A DNA stretch of 64,000 nt from Dasyornis broadbenti. Its lineage: Eukaryota > Chordata > Aves > Passeriformes > Dasyornithidae. Below the pieces are notes generated by a model that was not told where the DNA came from, did not search any database, and saw only the letters and a list, made by a program, of their open reading frames with translations. Each line of letters begins with the position of its first letter. Position 1 is the stretch's first letter. Where the stretch lies: contig VZRN01004254.1 of assembly GCA_013397935.1 (NCBI GenBank), positions 2,073,861 to 2,137,860 of the forward strand, written 5' to 3'. The position numbers and the translations under genes are program-made. Below, piece after piece: positions 1 to 11,565 of this stretch.

Positions 1-1356
1 AATTGTAAGGTCAGTTCATGAGATCACCACCAGTTATCCAGGAAGTCAGATGACTTTTCAAAGCATGTCATTTAACCTGTTAGTTACACTTTATTTTCTG
101 ATCATATTTAAGTATATGTCTGGTGTTCACTGTGTGATGCAATTTATAGCATGAGAATTTTTCAGTGGCAGAATCATGTTAAATCACTTCCTTTCAAATT
201 TGTGAGATGTAAAGAAGAACCCTGAGCTTCTCACTTATGATTTTATAGGGGCCAAAGGCTTTTTTTATGGAGCCAGGTGGTAGCAGCTTCCTTTGCTGAA
301 TAATTTCTCTTCTGCAATCTGAATTTGAAGGCTTGTATTTTCCAGTTGCATTTAGAGACGAACATCATAGCAACCTGTTTCATAGTTTAATGTTTCATTT
401 TTAAGTTTAATCTGACTTTACCACAAAGGTCTTTTATTTCATACCTTTTTGCTCTTCACTTCAAAAGTCATTATATGAAAATTATCTTTACTTATACCTG
501 TTTCTGTAATATGCATTTAAAAAATTAGTGAAAAAAAAAGGCAACTACTAGCCCAAACAATCAAATAAACCCTTCAGCTTGAAAGCGGTTAATTTTGTCA
601 CAATTTCAGCATAAAACTCTTAGCTGTTAAATAAATGTTTCAAGATAATTTTCCCAAAAGCTCAGATTCTGGATGGACTTCAAAAAAATTACAAATGAAG
701 ACTAAATGAAGGCTTGTTTTAGTTTTATATATATTTCACAGAACTTCTAGAGTTAAATAATTAATAATGGCTAACTACTATGCAGTGTAATCCAGACTAG
801 GTCATTGTTTTGCATTTTTGTTATATTTTAATACTCTGCAAAGCTTCCTTCTTGATGTTCTGTGTGCTCTTCTCACACTTGACTAGTCAAGAAATTTGAA
901 TAGGCTAGATGAAAGGGTATGTTTTTTGGAGTTTGTGCCATCAATATTTTTAAATCTTCAAAGGTAACTTTTGTGATTTTGTCTGTAAACTAGACACCAC
1001 TTTTTAAACAATGCTTTAGCACTTCTTTTTAGCACCTTGTACTCGGATAGCAATGTATTAATTGTTCTGTTTACTGACCTGCTGTAACATAATGGGGAGA
1101 ACATTATCTGTGCCTATGCTCATGTGGTGTCAAAAAGTGAATCAATATTTTCAAATTTTTCTTAGTTCTAGGTGAAGATAAGGGAACTTCACATCTTGTG
1201 TTATTGCTTGTAAAATTACATTTTCTTAAGAAAACTATAGTGGTTTCATAATATTAGGTATTTTGTACTGAATTTTGACCTCCAGACATGTCCAGGTGTA
1301 CTGAAATCTTGAATGACTCACCAAGCCAAAAGTGGCTGTGAGTTTGCCAAGCAGAT
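1..1356. other. AT-rich non-coding DNA, nothing recognised
   Basis: Unique-looking AT-rich sequence with frequent stop codons in every frame and very few CpGs. I see no exon, transposon or RNA gene. A short A-run near 530 is ordinary. Confidence 0.6.
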
Positions 1357-1545
1357 GAGGGTGGTGAGACACAGGAACAAGCTGCCCAGAGAAGCAATGG
1401 ATGGTCCATCACTGGAAGTGTTCAAGGCTAGGCTGGATGGGGCTTTGAGCAATCTGGTCTAGTGAGAGGTGTCCTGCCCATGGCATGGGGGTTGGAACTG
1501 GATGATCTTTACAGTCCCTTCCAACTTCATGCTATGATTCTATGA
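1357..1545 (+). mobile_element. CR1 LINE 3' end fragment
   Basis: This is the 3' terminal part of an avian CR1 non-LTR retrotransposon in forward orientation. It carries the familiar run of CR1 3'-UTR blocks in order: the GGTGGTGAGACAC block, GCCCAGAGAAGC, CATCACTGGAAGTGTTCAAGG, GGATGGGGCTTTGAGCAA, TGGTCTAGTGAGAGGTGTCC, GTTGGAACTGGATGATCTTT and TCCCTTCCAACTTCATG. It finishes in the degenerate 8-bp CR1 tail (ATGATTCTATGA). No reverse transcriptase portion lies upstream, so it is a 5'-truncated dead copy, as most CR1 insertions are. It matches by memory of the family, not by alignment. Base changes relative to the usual sequence suggest moderate age. The subfamily is not assigned. Confidence 0.93.
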
Positions 1546-3765
1546 ATGGTACTTTAAAGATTATTCTAACTGGTTCCCTGTAATGCTCAAGTGTCATTAA
1601 GTAAACTCCAGTAAAGAACAAATGCAATTTTCTTCTTTTCACTTTTCTTTGCATTTTGGAATTAAAATACAGAAAATGAGTTATGGAAGTAAGATAACCT
1701 GTAGAAAATCATAGCATGGTGTGGTGAATGGGAGGTATCCAGCAGGGCTTCACTGATATGCTGGTTTTTGGGAACAAGAAATATTGTTTTTAAAATCACG
1801 GTGCTAAATAGGATTTGTTGAAGACAGTAGTCATGTTATGCCCCCATCTAAGAGCATAATATGGACTGTCACTGCTCTAAGTCATGTGCAACAGGATCCC
1901 AGTTCAGGACTAGATGCAGGAAGTTTTATCTCCAGCGGTTGGCTGTTACCTACAAGTTTGCTGTGTTCTGTCCTCGTGTGTTTTCTGTCTGTAATCTTGT
2001 ATATGAAAGATAATGGAAGGTCTGGTGAAGACTAAAGCAGCAGGTTCCATTAGGTGTGCATGATCTCTGTGCAACTTTCCTGCATCCAGGTAACACCCTG
2101 AATTTGAGCAAATTAATTATATTTTGACATAGAGAAATATGCAAAGATACTAAACAAAGATAGCAGTTTCCTTTAATATACTCTTTTAATCTGCATATTT
2201 GTGCTTTGACTTGTCTCATTAATTTGTATTCAGATATGGAGAAATTCAAGATTAACTGCATTGAAAGTTGTATCCTTATCTCTGTTGTAAACATTTACAC
2301 TGCAGTAATCCAATTATTTATCCAAAAAGTAAAGTAACTGATGATAAACTAGATTTCTGGTATGACAACACAATGGAAATTTTCCATTCAAAAAATGTTG
2401 AATGATTAAAAAAGAACCCAAAACTGGATATGATGGTAAGCTGCTCAAATATTGTCCTGAAATCTCCTTTTACTTTTCATCCCAGTGATTTACAGAATCA
2501 TTAATTGCAAGCTACATAAAGTATTTCCAGTCATAGGTTTTAAGAATGAGTTATGACTGTTCAGTGCACAAGATATCAATGCTTTTTTTTAAAATCAACA
2601 ATTTTTTTCCATAACTCTGGTATGTGCTAAAAGTCAGAATAAGCTTTCTGGGTCCTGTCAGAAAATAAGGTGTAGATTTTTGGAGCGAATGTGGTTCTTT
2701 GGGTACATCATGCTCATGCAAAGAACGCTGGAGTTGCTAAAGCTACGAGCATGGATGGAATTTTATGAACCCATAAAACTTGAAACCTGAGGCTGAGCTT
2801 CAGAATGCTTGTGATGTGCTTCAGAAATTCCTGCTTAATTATTTTGGAAGAACACATCAAAATTTCTGTTCCTTACCAACCAAAATGCCTCAAACCTTTG
2901 AACAAATTATTCCCCTATGCATTGAAGATCTGTCAGTACTGCTTTTTCTGTCCTGCAGAAAATACATTTTAGGGGACAAATGTGACATTGCTATGAACAG
3001 ATTGGAAGGTAGCCTGCTGTCTTTATACAACCTGTTCTCAGTCTGCAGAATCACTGGCACGTTTGTCGGCAGGCAGTGCACTGGCATTCCCTTTGAATCA
3101 TTTATTAGGGTCAGAATTGAACCTCTTGTTCACCTCCCACAAAAGCAGTTTGATAGAGAAGGCAAAATGGTGAAGATTCTGCTCCTTCTTTTAGCTCCTT
3201 AACTCCTTAGTCAGCCTGTTTCCATTGGCACAGGAGTTACTATGCAGGAACTTTCTTGTGCTGATAAGCCTTCTGCAGATAAATCCCCTGCCTTTGGAGT
3301 GTGTGCATTTTCACTGCTGCCCATTAAAGTGGCAGGTATGCTGCTATCTGATGTCACCTCAGACAAATATTCTGTGGCATTGCTATGCTGCCTGTCTTAT
3401 CCTTGAGATAGATGCTTCTCTGCTCATAATAAATTACGAGTCAGGGAAGAAAAATTATGTGGTTAGGCATGTGTTGGCTGGTGTGCAGTTAAGAAGTTAA
3501 CTAACAGATTACTGGTATTTAAATAGCTATAAATGTTGCTCCTGACTCAACTAGGACTCACATATTTCTTCAAAGGTAAACCCAGGTATCCCATACATTT
3601 TTCTCACTGTTGCTAACAGCATACAACACAAGTCTTGTTCTATCTGACTGCTGCAAAATTCTCAGGACTATGAAATCTAAAGCATCAATTCAAGACTCAC
3701 ACATGCATTTGTTAATCTCTGTGCAGTATCACTTTTAATAGTTTCAATAGTTAACTTCAAAGTAG
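1546..3765. other. Non-coding DNA with unsupported ORFs
   Basis: AT-rich unique sequence. Open frames at 2780-3202 (140 codons) and 3225-3500 (91 codons) are the only notable content. The first opens on TTG, neither shows a recognisable domain, and opposite-strand frames overlap them, so I treat them as chance. No promoter, polyadenylation or splice context points to a gene. Confidence 0.55.
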
Positions 3766-3801
3766 GCTTTGGCAAGGGTAAGCTTTGGCAAAGTAAGCTT
3801 T
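3766..3801. repeat. Short tandem duplication, about 16-bp unit
   Basis: GCTTTGGCAAGGGTAA (3766-3781) is followed directly by GCTTTGGCAAAGTAA (3782-3796) and then by a third partial GCTTT. The units differ by a small substitution and a one-base length change, as expected of a slipped-strand duplication. Confidence 0.85.
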
Positions 3802-6800
3802 ACCACAGATTACAGCATGAACATTTTTAGTTTTGTATTAATTTGTAATCATGGGAATCCTACCCCTGGGAAAAAATGAGGATGAACCAACTTTTACTTT
3901 ATTGAAGTATTGAAGTTTAGAATTTATTTGAGCAGAGAATCAAGCCTGGATAAGTTCACATGTGTAGGAAATTTTTTATTACCTCTATTTTTAGGCAGCA
4001 AGCCTAGGTGTTCTGAATCATCTTCTCTGGAGACTGCTTATCTCTTTCCCCTGATACAGAAAAGTTAAATTTCCACTATGCCTGAGGTGTCTATCCTCTT
4101 TTGTATATTTGGTTCAGTGAAGGCCACACAATACTAAAAATTAGGCTTCCATTGGAAAATTTAATAAGCTTTTAATTAAGGAGAGATGTTATCAACATAT
4201 TACTGATAATATTTAAATCAAATCATAGGTAGACTTGCAAAACTTTGTGGGACTGTAACTATATTTTTGATATTGCATAGTTAAAAGAGAAATGGCTGAT
4301 GCTGATGTTTTACTCTTTTATTTTGATATAATCAGTGCAAATGGATTTAAGAATATATAAGGAAATCACTCTGGATTTAATAATTAACATATCAATGTAA
4401 TGCTATTTTTTAGTTCACTGATGAATCTAGTTCACAGATATAGGGGTGGCAAACATTAATAGTGTCATTATAGCCTGTTAACATAGCTCATTAACATATT
4501 ATAGTAGTCATTAACTTTGCAAGGAAATATTGATTCCTGTAGAAACAAAGGCTTGGAGTAAAAATAAATAAGTGAAGAAATGTCTCCAGGAATAATCTGT
4601 GCATTGCATACGCATTTAGTTCTTATAATCATCGTACTTTCACGCTGTTCACAAGACTGCTTGCTCGTAGTACAAGTTCAAATGGCATAATGAAAATGTA
4701 CTCTATTCCACTCCTGTTTGATATTTGTTGCTTTTATATACAAGGAAAAATTTCCCTGTCATCAGAATCTTCTTGTAGTAAGATGGGGAAGTGGTTTTTG
4801 TTTATCCATGACATACCTGTAAGTCCTGGGTATAATTCTTCAAGTTTTTGAGGCCTGAAGAATAGGCTTATATTTAGATGTAAATAAGGTTAAATAATTT
4901 TGTTTTGTAACTACATTGAGTTAGTATACAAATCAAGTACATTGTGGCTATGCTTTCTTGTCAATATTCAAGTGAACATACCTTGTTGATTGTCAACAAT
5001 GTGGGCATTTTCAGACTCTTCTTAGGGCTTTCATCAATTCTGAATACAAAAGAAGTTTCTGCAAACTTGGAGTCTGGTCATTATTCTCCTTCAACAGCAA
5101 GATGTGTCTGACTTGTGTCTTCTGGTTCTGTTAATATTCACCAGTGATGATGAATCCCTAAGATCTGAAATGTTGTGAAAGTTTTCCTCTGAGCTATTTG
5201 AGTTCTCATTTTCTTACCATATGGTTATGATTTGGGGACATTTAAGCCTGTAAAATTTGCCTTTTAATTCCTACATTGTTTTTATTTTCTGGAAATCCTC
5301 AAATCAATGGTCTTTATGTGTGTTTGCAGATTTTCCAGGTAAAGTAGGCTGCTACTCAGGTGCCTTTCTAGGTGTCTGATGACTTCAAATATAATTTCTG
5401 CTTGTTGGCTTTAATACATGTTTTTATAAATTATGGATTGTTAGAAATTCCTCTTAAAGCTCAAATATCACTTGTATGTGGAGTTAAAACTAATCTCATG
5501 GCTGGTCCAAAATATGGTCTAAAATGCAGCAGTAATTTACTCAAGCTAATATGGCCTACCTGGGATGGTCCAAAACGTTTGATTTGCTCACACCATCCTG
5601 AATGTTGTTTATGATTTATGACATGGTCTTTGTTGTTCTGTCAATGACGCGTTATCTTCAGTATTTACAAGTCCCTTAATCCTTGTTTCAGTTTGTTTCC
5701 TTTCCAACAAATGATTTATGAAAAATACTAAATAACTAAGAACCAACAACTCTGGTCTGTGACAATGCCCTTGGAAATACAGCCAAAGCCTGCTGCTTTC
5801 CGGTGAGATCAACAAGACCTCTCTTTGACTGGTTTTAATTCTTGAATGTCTGCAATGCTGATTTTGTGTCCTTGTTTATTAATTAGGATATTGTACAGTG
5901 TGCAGTTGTGCCTTACAGGGATCTAAGTATATTGTATAACACTATTAACCTTTATCAACCAAAAATGTAATCTCATAAAAATGCTGAACTGTACTGAGAT
6001 CTATTATATATAAGAGCATTTAGATTAGTACTTCAATGTATTGCTGTCCTTTAATTGAGTCCCCTATCAGCTATTCCATTATTTTCATTGGGATCAACAC
6101 TGGATAACAAAGTCTGTAATTACTTCAATATTGCCCCACTTACCCTTTCTATATCTTGGCAGAAGATTATTTTCTTAGCTTGCTCCTCTGAAAATTACCA
6201 TGAAGAACTGGAGATGAGTCTTTGGTCTCATTGAAAATCCACAACGGCTTGATCTTCTCCTATACCAGTTCTCCTGTAGCTATTAGTTTAGAGTTATCTG
6301 GATGTGCTAAGTTAGAACTGGTTTTGAATTAAATTAATTTAAAATAGCTTATATTGTAATATCTTGTCTCAGTACTAAGGGAATGGGTTCATTATAACCA
6401 CATAATTTACTTTTTTACAAGCAAAGTACATAGCAGAAATATTTATGGAAAATATCTGTATTATTAACACTTGCCCCTTGCTTATTGAACAATATCCCAA
6501 TACAATTAAGATACCAATCATTATTAGTGTAATAAAAAGTCTCTTCCTTTGGCATTAATTGTAGTGGTCACAGACTCTTCTTATGACTTTCAACGTTCCT
6601 CATTAGTGGTTTGCTTTCCAGTGGCTAATTTATATAATTGCTGTTATCATCCCATTTTCTAAATGACATTTTCCAAGAGATTTGTTTGTTTTCCTGTGAT
6701 TCATCTGAGTTATTAATTAATGCCTCCTCTTGTCTTGATCATAGGTTTGGAAATTTTTTGGCATCTAGGGAAATGTTCCAAATCACAGTTTCCTTTTTTT

Positions 6801-8703
6801 TATAAGTATTATTTATTTTAAATTATTGTTCACAGAAGATTCACCTTATGTTTGTTCCATTTCTTTCTTAAAATCAGTCTTTGAAAGCCCCAAATATATG
6901 CTCTTGATATGGACTCCAATGCTTTTGCACAGGATGAGTATAATGATGTCATGTACTCAAGCAACTGCTTTTTACTCCTGGAACAAATTCCTGTTTCTTT
7001 CTATATGATGTAAACTTCACATTTTTTTCTTTTTTTATTTGGAGGCAATGCTTTTTGACCCAAGTGTCGTCTGTAGTTTGTGTATTCTCTGGTGGCTGTA
7101 ACAGTGGTAATATGACACTTCCCTTATCATATATCCCTGTGTGGCAATTTAAGTCTTTCCAGTTAAGATAGATATTGAAGGACCTGAAAACAGTATTCTT
7201 AGCTGAGCAATTTGAGTATTGGCCAGTCACTGGTGATTCTGTGTGAACCTTTGATGGTACTGATGTCTCCAAAAGTACCTGTTGAACCTTTTGAACAGAT
7301 AGTGAGTGGGACTTGAGAGAGACCTGAGGAGGTTAGGCAACTGTCTTACTTTTAGTGCTTGTAGATTTTATTTGTTTTAGCTCTTCCCTGTCTCTTAAGA
7401 ATATTATGTAAGAGAACTGTATTCCACTCTAGATTTTGGACATTGTGACCAGAATATATATATTCTTCAATAGAATATTCTTGGTATAACAAGAATACTC
7501 TGGAAAAACTTCTGCTATAGTATATGCCATGCTTTTTCAATGTTTTTTCTCCTTACTCCCTTCAGTCATGCCTCTAGTGATTTTTCAAAATAGTTGTTGT
7601 GGCCATGAAAAAAATGTTGTGGGTTTTTTTTTTTTTTTTAATTAGCTGCCATGAAAGCAGAATTAAGGTTTAAAAGTCCCATCAAATCTTTCACCTTCTA
7701 CCATTTATCATTTTGCAGTCAGAAAAGTTTCCTATGTGCTTAAATTAATTGTTCCCCTCTTCCATGAATTTCAGTTCCCATGTAGCTCAGACATTTCAAC
7801 AGCAGTGGTTGCCACTCTATCTGCTTCTTATGGGAAATATTCTTGTAAGCTAAACCCTCATATTAGATTAGTGACTTTTTATTGCACTAAATGTGGAAAT
7901 ATTCAATGAATAACTAGTCACTGCAAGAGGCTTTTCAGCAGCAGTGCTCCAAAGCACTGCACTGAAAAGAAGAATAATGTGGTTTGATTAGAAATGGCCA
8001 TACCAAAAGATGTATTGACCCACTTCCACAAAAAATCCATCAGTTACTACAGAAAGATGAATCTAGCAATATCAGTAATATTTCCAGCTGAAAACCTCTC
8101 GTATCAAGCCATGCAGCCTACATGTTATTGTTTGAGAAATTGCAGCTTTGCATTTTTGTTTGCCAGCAACTGGCTGCTGTACTACAAAAGCACAGTTGTT
8201 CATTTCACTGGAATCGACTTCTGATAACACCCTGCCCCCGAATTCCCTCTCTTCCTCATTGTGTTCTGGCTGAAGCCTCTCTTTATCCCTGATTTATTAC
8301 AGGAAAGAAAAATGTTTTTCAGCTCTTTATGATCTTTACATTTTATGGTGGTTATGTATTTTTTTTTTAAATTTCTTATTTATTTTTTCCTACAGCCTAC
8401 ATGGCTTTGTTCAAATCTAGATTAAGATCAGTTTAGGTTTTGCCAATTTTGTTAAGTGTTCTTTAGATATTGAACAGTTTCAGATAAGAAACAGGTTCCA
8501 CCTGCTGACAGTCACTGCCCCCTCTCAGAGCATGTTGGCAACAAGCCTGAGGACTCTTTGTGAATAAGTGCCCATTTCAGAATCACTTTCAAATTAAAGG
8601 CTGTATAGACACTCTGATTTAGTAAGTATATTAAAGAAAGTGCTTTCCAGAACTGAAATTCCAGAATTGCTGCTTTGGCTCTTAATAAAGACTGGTTTTA
8701 GAT
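3802..8703. other. AT-rich non-coding DNA, nothing recognised
   Basis: About 4.9 kb of unique AT-rich sequence. Open frames are all under 110 codons, scattered on both strands, with no family resemblance. A T-run lies near 7625-7639. There are no CR1 blocks, LTR signatures or RNA gene motifs that I can see. Confidence 0.55.
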
Positions 8704-8746
8704 TAAAAAAAAACCAAAATCCCAACAAAACAACAAAACCACCTCA
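8704..8746. repeat. A/C-rich low-complexity tract
   Basis: A run of A with interspersed CC and C (AAAACCAAAATCCCAACAAAACAAC and similar). Simple-sequence composition only, with no regular period. Confidence 0.7.
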
Positions 8747-9765
8747 AATATTTAAAAGTAAAACAGCAAAAGATGAAAGAGAACAAAAAGGGATCTAAAG
8801 TCCCCCATTTAACCTCTTCTGTTTCCCAGTCTCTGATTATGCATTTGCTGTACTCAGAGGCTATATGTCTCTCCCTACTTATCCCATAGGTTTTGAAAGA
8901 ACACGTAGGAAAGAGTAATGTCATACAAATTTGGGTTTTTTCTGTGGGAGAAATATTGAAAGAACAGTTTCTTCTTTTGCAGGACCCCTGCATTAAAGGT
9001 GTATCTGCTAACAATGAATCTAAAGAGCAGTTATGTATGAGACTCAAAAACGTTGATTCGAACAGTATCGTAGTGCAAATCCAGGTCATAAAACTTACCT
9101 AATTTCTCTTGATTTAAACTATTTGCCTTACTTTCTGATTTGTAAACCTTGCTGTGGGTAGTTTTCTTTTTCGTCAGTGAGAAGCTTGGCAACCTAGATT
9201 GTAATGTTTGCAGTCTACTTACATGATATGTCAGCCTGGCTGATTTATCAACTCCAGACACGGTTGGATCAAACCTTAAATTTATTTGGCAAGTCTGAGA
9301 TGGAATTTCTATCCACTGGCCCATCCCCTCTGCTTAAGATTCACTGTCAAATATAATTTACGCTTTTTAAAAGTTTATCAGAAGGGATGAATTCTGTCCA
9401 GTAGAAAAGGCTAATAAAAAAGTTTTCCAAGGACCAATGCCTATCATGTCAATGTGATACTGGTGCATTATCCACTCAAAAGTGGTTGGATTTATTTTCC
9501 TTTGGTGAATGACTAATGTATAATTTGACAGTCTCAGGCTCTGACCTACAAATACACATTTTTAAAGGATTCTTCTTTGCAAAGATTTTGGCGTTTGTTC
9601 CTTTTTGAAAATGTATTACTCAAAGTGAATCGAAATCTGAATTTCTATTCAATTTGATTGTGTTTGAAAAAAAAATTAACTGCTTATTTAAAATAATTTA
9701 CTTACACTTACATAATGAAATACATGACAAAGATCTTAATCCTCAGAAGAATCATTGATTATTTC
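8747..9765. other. Non-coding DNA, nothing recognised
   Basis: Unique sequence with overlapping short open frames on both strands (8703-9089 minus, 8893-9102 plus, 9031-9324 minus). The mutual overlap and the lack of any domain argue against coding. Confidence 0.5.
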
Positions 9766-9865
9766 AGGGGTAAAAAAGAAAAGAAAAATAATGGAAAAAG
9801 CAAATGGAGAGAAAATTATCAGGAGGAACTGGGAGGGGGGAGCAGGTGGGAAGAAAAGGAAAAGC
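9766..9865 (+). repeat. Purine-rich tract with G-rich core
   Basis: Roughly 100 bases dominated by A and G on the plus strand, with a G-rich core near 9830-9850 (GGGAGGGGGGAGCAGGTGGG). The core has three long G-runs, one short of a standard four-run quadruplex motif. Confidence 0.7.
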
Positions 9866-10097
9866 AACCAATTTGGTACCTCTGAGGGCCTACATCTGGA
9901 ACTGGTAATGAATAAATTGTTTTAAAAACTTGTGATATCACATAAAAGCAGGAAAACTCATTCCAAGGGAATGATGGAAAGCTTTTAACTGGAAAAAAGA
10001 GAGGAGTAAGAAAAGAGACCTTCTTTCAGACTTGTAGTTTTCCAGTAGACTTGTGTGACTACTGCAGATGCCTCAAAACCAAATTATTTATACATAC

Positions 10098-10115
10098 ATA
10101 TATATATATATATAT
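10098..10115. repeat. (AT)9 dinucleotide microsatellite
   Basis: Eighteen bases of perfect AT alternation, preceded by a TACATACATA stretch that extends it imperfectly. Confidence 0.95.
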
Positions 10116-10189
10116 GCATGTGCCATTTGTCCTTTTTTTGATTGATCAAGGATTTTTCTGTACTTATTGAAAGCAAAGAAGAGAAAATA

Positions 10190-10700
10190 TTTCCAAGCCA
10201 ATTACATAATTTGTAAGATTTACACATCCGGCATGCCAAATGAATCTCCTCTGGAGGCAACACTTTTTACTTTTTGATTAAATCCAGAATACCAAAGCTA
10301 AAACCCAATGTTCCAAGGCCTGAGTAAAAATTCCCATTATCTCAGGAAGAGCAATTATTCTCTGATGTAAGTTACAGTCCTGTCTTGGAATGGCAAAAAG
10401 GCTAAACTAAGATCAAAATGATATTCTAAACTAATTCAGCTGAGAAGAGGCATTAGCAAATAATTACCATGAAAAATGTTCAATTATTGTATTTGAATAG
10501 GACTTTTTATTACAGTCTCAAGCAAATACATTTGTTTATCGCAGTAACGCATCTCAGTGATAGTAGTTTTCATATTATACTTCACAAATTTGGAACCATT
10601 AAAAAGCAAACAAACTTCTGGAGATTGCATGCGTATAACTAAAAATCTGAATATTCATGACTGTGATATTTCATCCTGAATTCTGTTGACAGTTGATAAT
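10190..10700. promoter_or_regulatory. Candidate conserved non-coding element
   Basis: This half kilobase has the look of conserved vertebrate enhancer DNA. It is non-repetitive, evenly AT-rich but not simple, and dense in homeodomain-type ATTA/TAAT and AATTAC cores (for example AATAATTACCATG near 10460). It has isolated CpGs that survive in an otherwise CpG-poor region, such as ATCCGGCATGCC near 10227 and GCAGTAACGCATC near 10540. This is pattern impression only. No alignment was available, and AT-rich background alone produces many TAAT cores. Confidence 0.25.
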
Positions 10701-11530
10701 GACATAGTAGAAGGGATTGATGCTCTTTCTGGATTTTATAACTTTAATTCAAGGTCCATATAGCATATTTGGTACTTCAGTTTAGCATCCATAGTCGAGC
10801 AACACAGATTTTGGCTTCTCTGTTTTGACAACAGCATTTTTCTCTTTTTAAATCAAAACTGTTTTAAAAGACAGGTATAGCTCAAGGGAAAAAATATCCA
10901 CTATTGAAACTGAATTCCAGTAGCAGCATCTTGTTTTGTCTGGACTGCTAGAGGATCAGTAGAACACATGCTCTAGTGAGAATTAGGTGATGTGCATGTC
11001 TAATGTATGTCATCCTGGAGCCTGATCAGGGAAGAGAGATTATTAATCTGAATCCAGATTTCATTCTTAGATTTGGGACAGAAATGTAATTTAAAATGGT
11101 TAATTAAAATTCGTGATTTTGTTTCTTCCTTTGTCTAAAAACAATATATTACAAAATTTGTAATTCCCTGATGCTTCAGGGAAGAATTTTTTTTCAATTA
11201 ATGAGATTCTGCAGGCTCTGATTGTACAGCTGAAGGGCTCTACACTAAGTCCTAAGAAAGACTCTATCTAACTTTTCTCCAGTAAAAGTCTATATAAATT
11301 TAGCGTCTCTCAGCCCAAAAATCTCAGATATCTGGAGATTGAATCCTGTTCTTTAGATGTGTTTGATATAAAGGAACATGTTCTTTATGGGAGTCTTTCA
11401 AAAGAAAAACATTTTTGCTGTCTGATGATCAGTTGACATTAGGGAAGAGAGGATGTAGCTGAACATAAGGCTTTGATGAGTCAACTTAAGAGAACCTCTT
11501 AATATATTATATTTCTTATTTGTATTATAT

Positions 11531-11565
11531 TTTATATTATTTATATTATTTATATTATTTATATC
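11531..11565. repeat. 9-bp tandem repeat TTTATATTA
   Basis: Three perfect copies of TTTATATTA (11531-11539, 11540-11548, 11549-11557) and a partial fourth, flanked by related AT-only sequence from about 11500. Confidence 0.95.

Noticed and set aside
2780..3202. Longest open frame, 140 codons, plus strand
   Set aside because: Opens on TTG, no recognised domain, an opposite-strand frame overlaps it, and no gene signals surround it.
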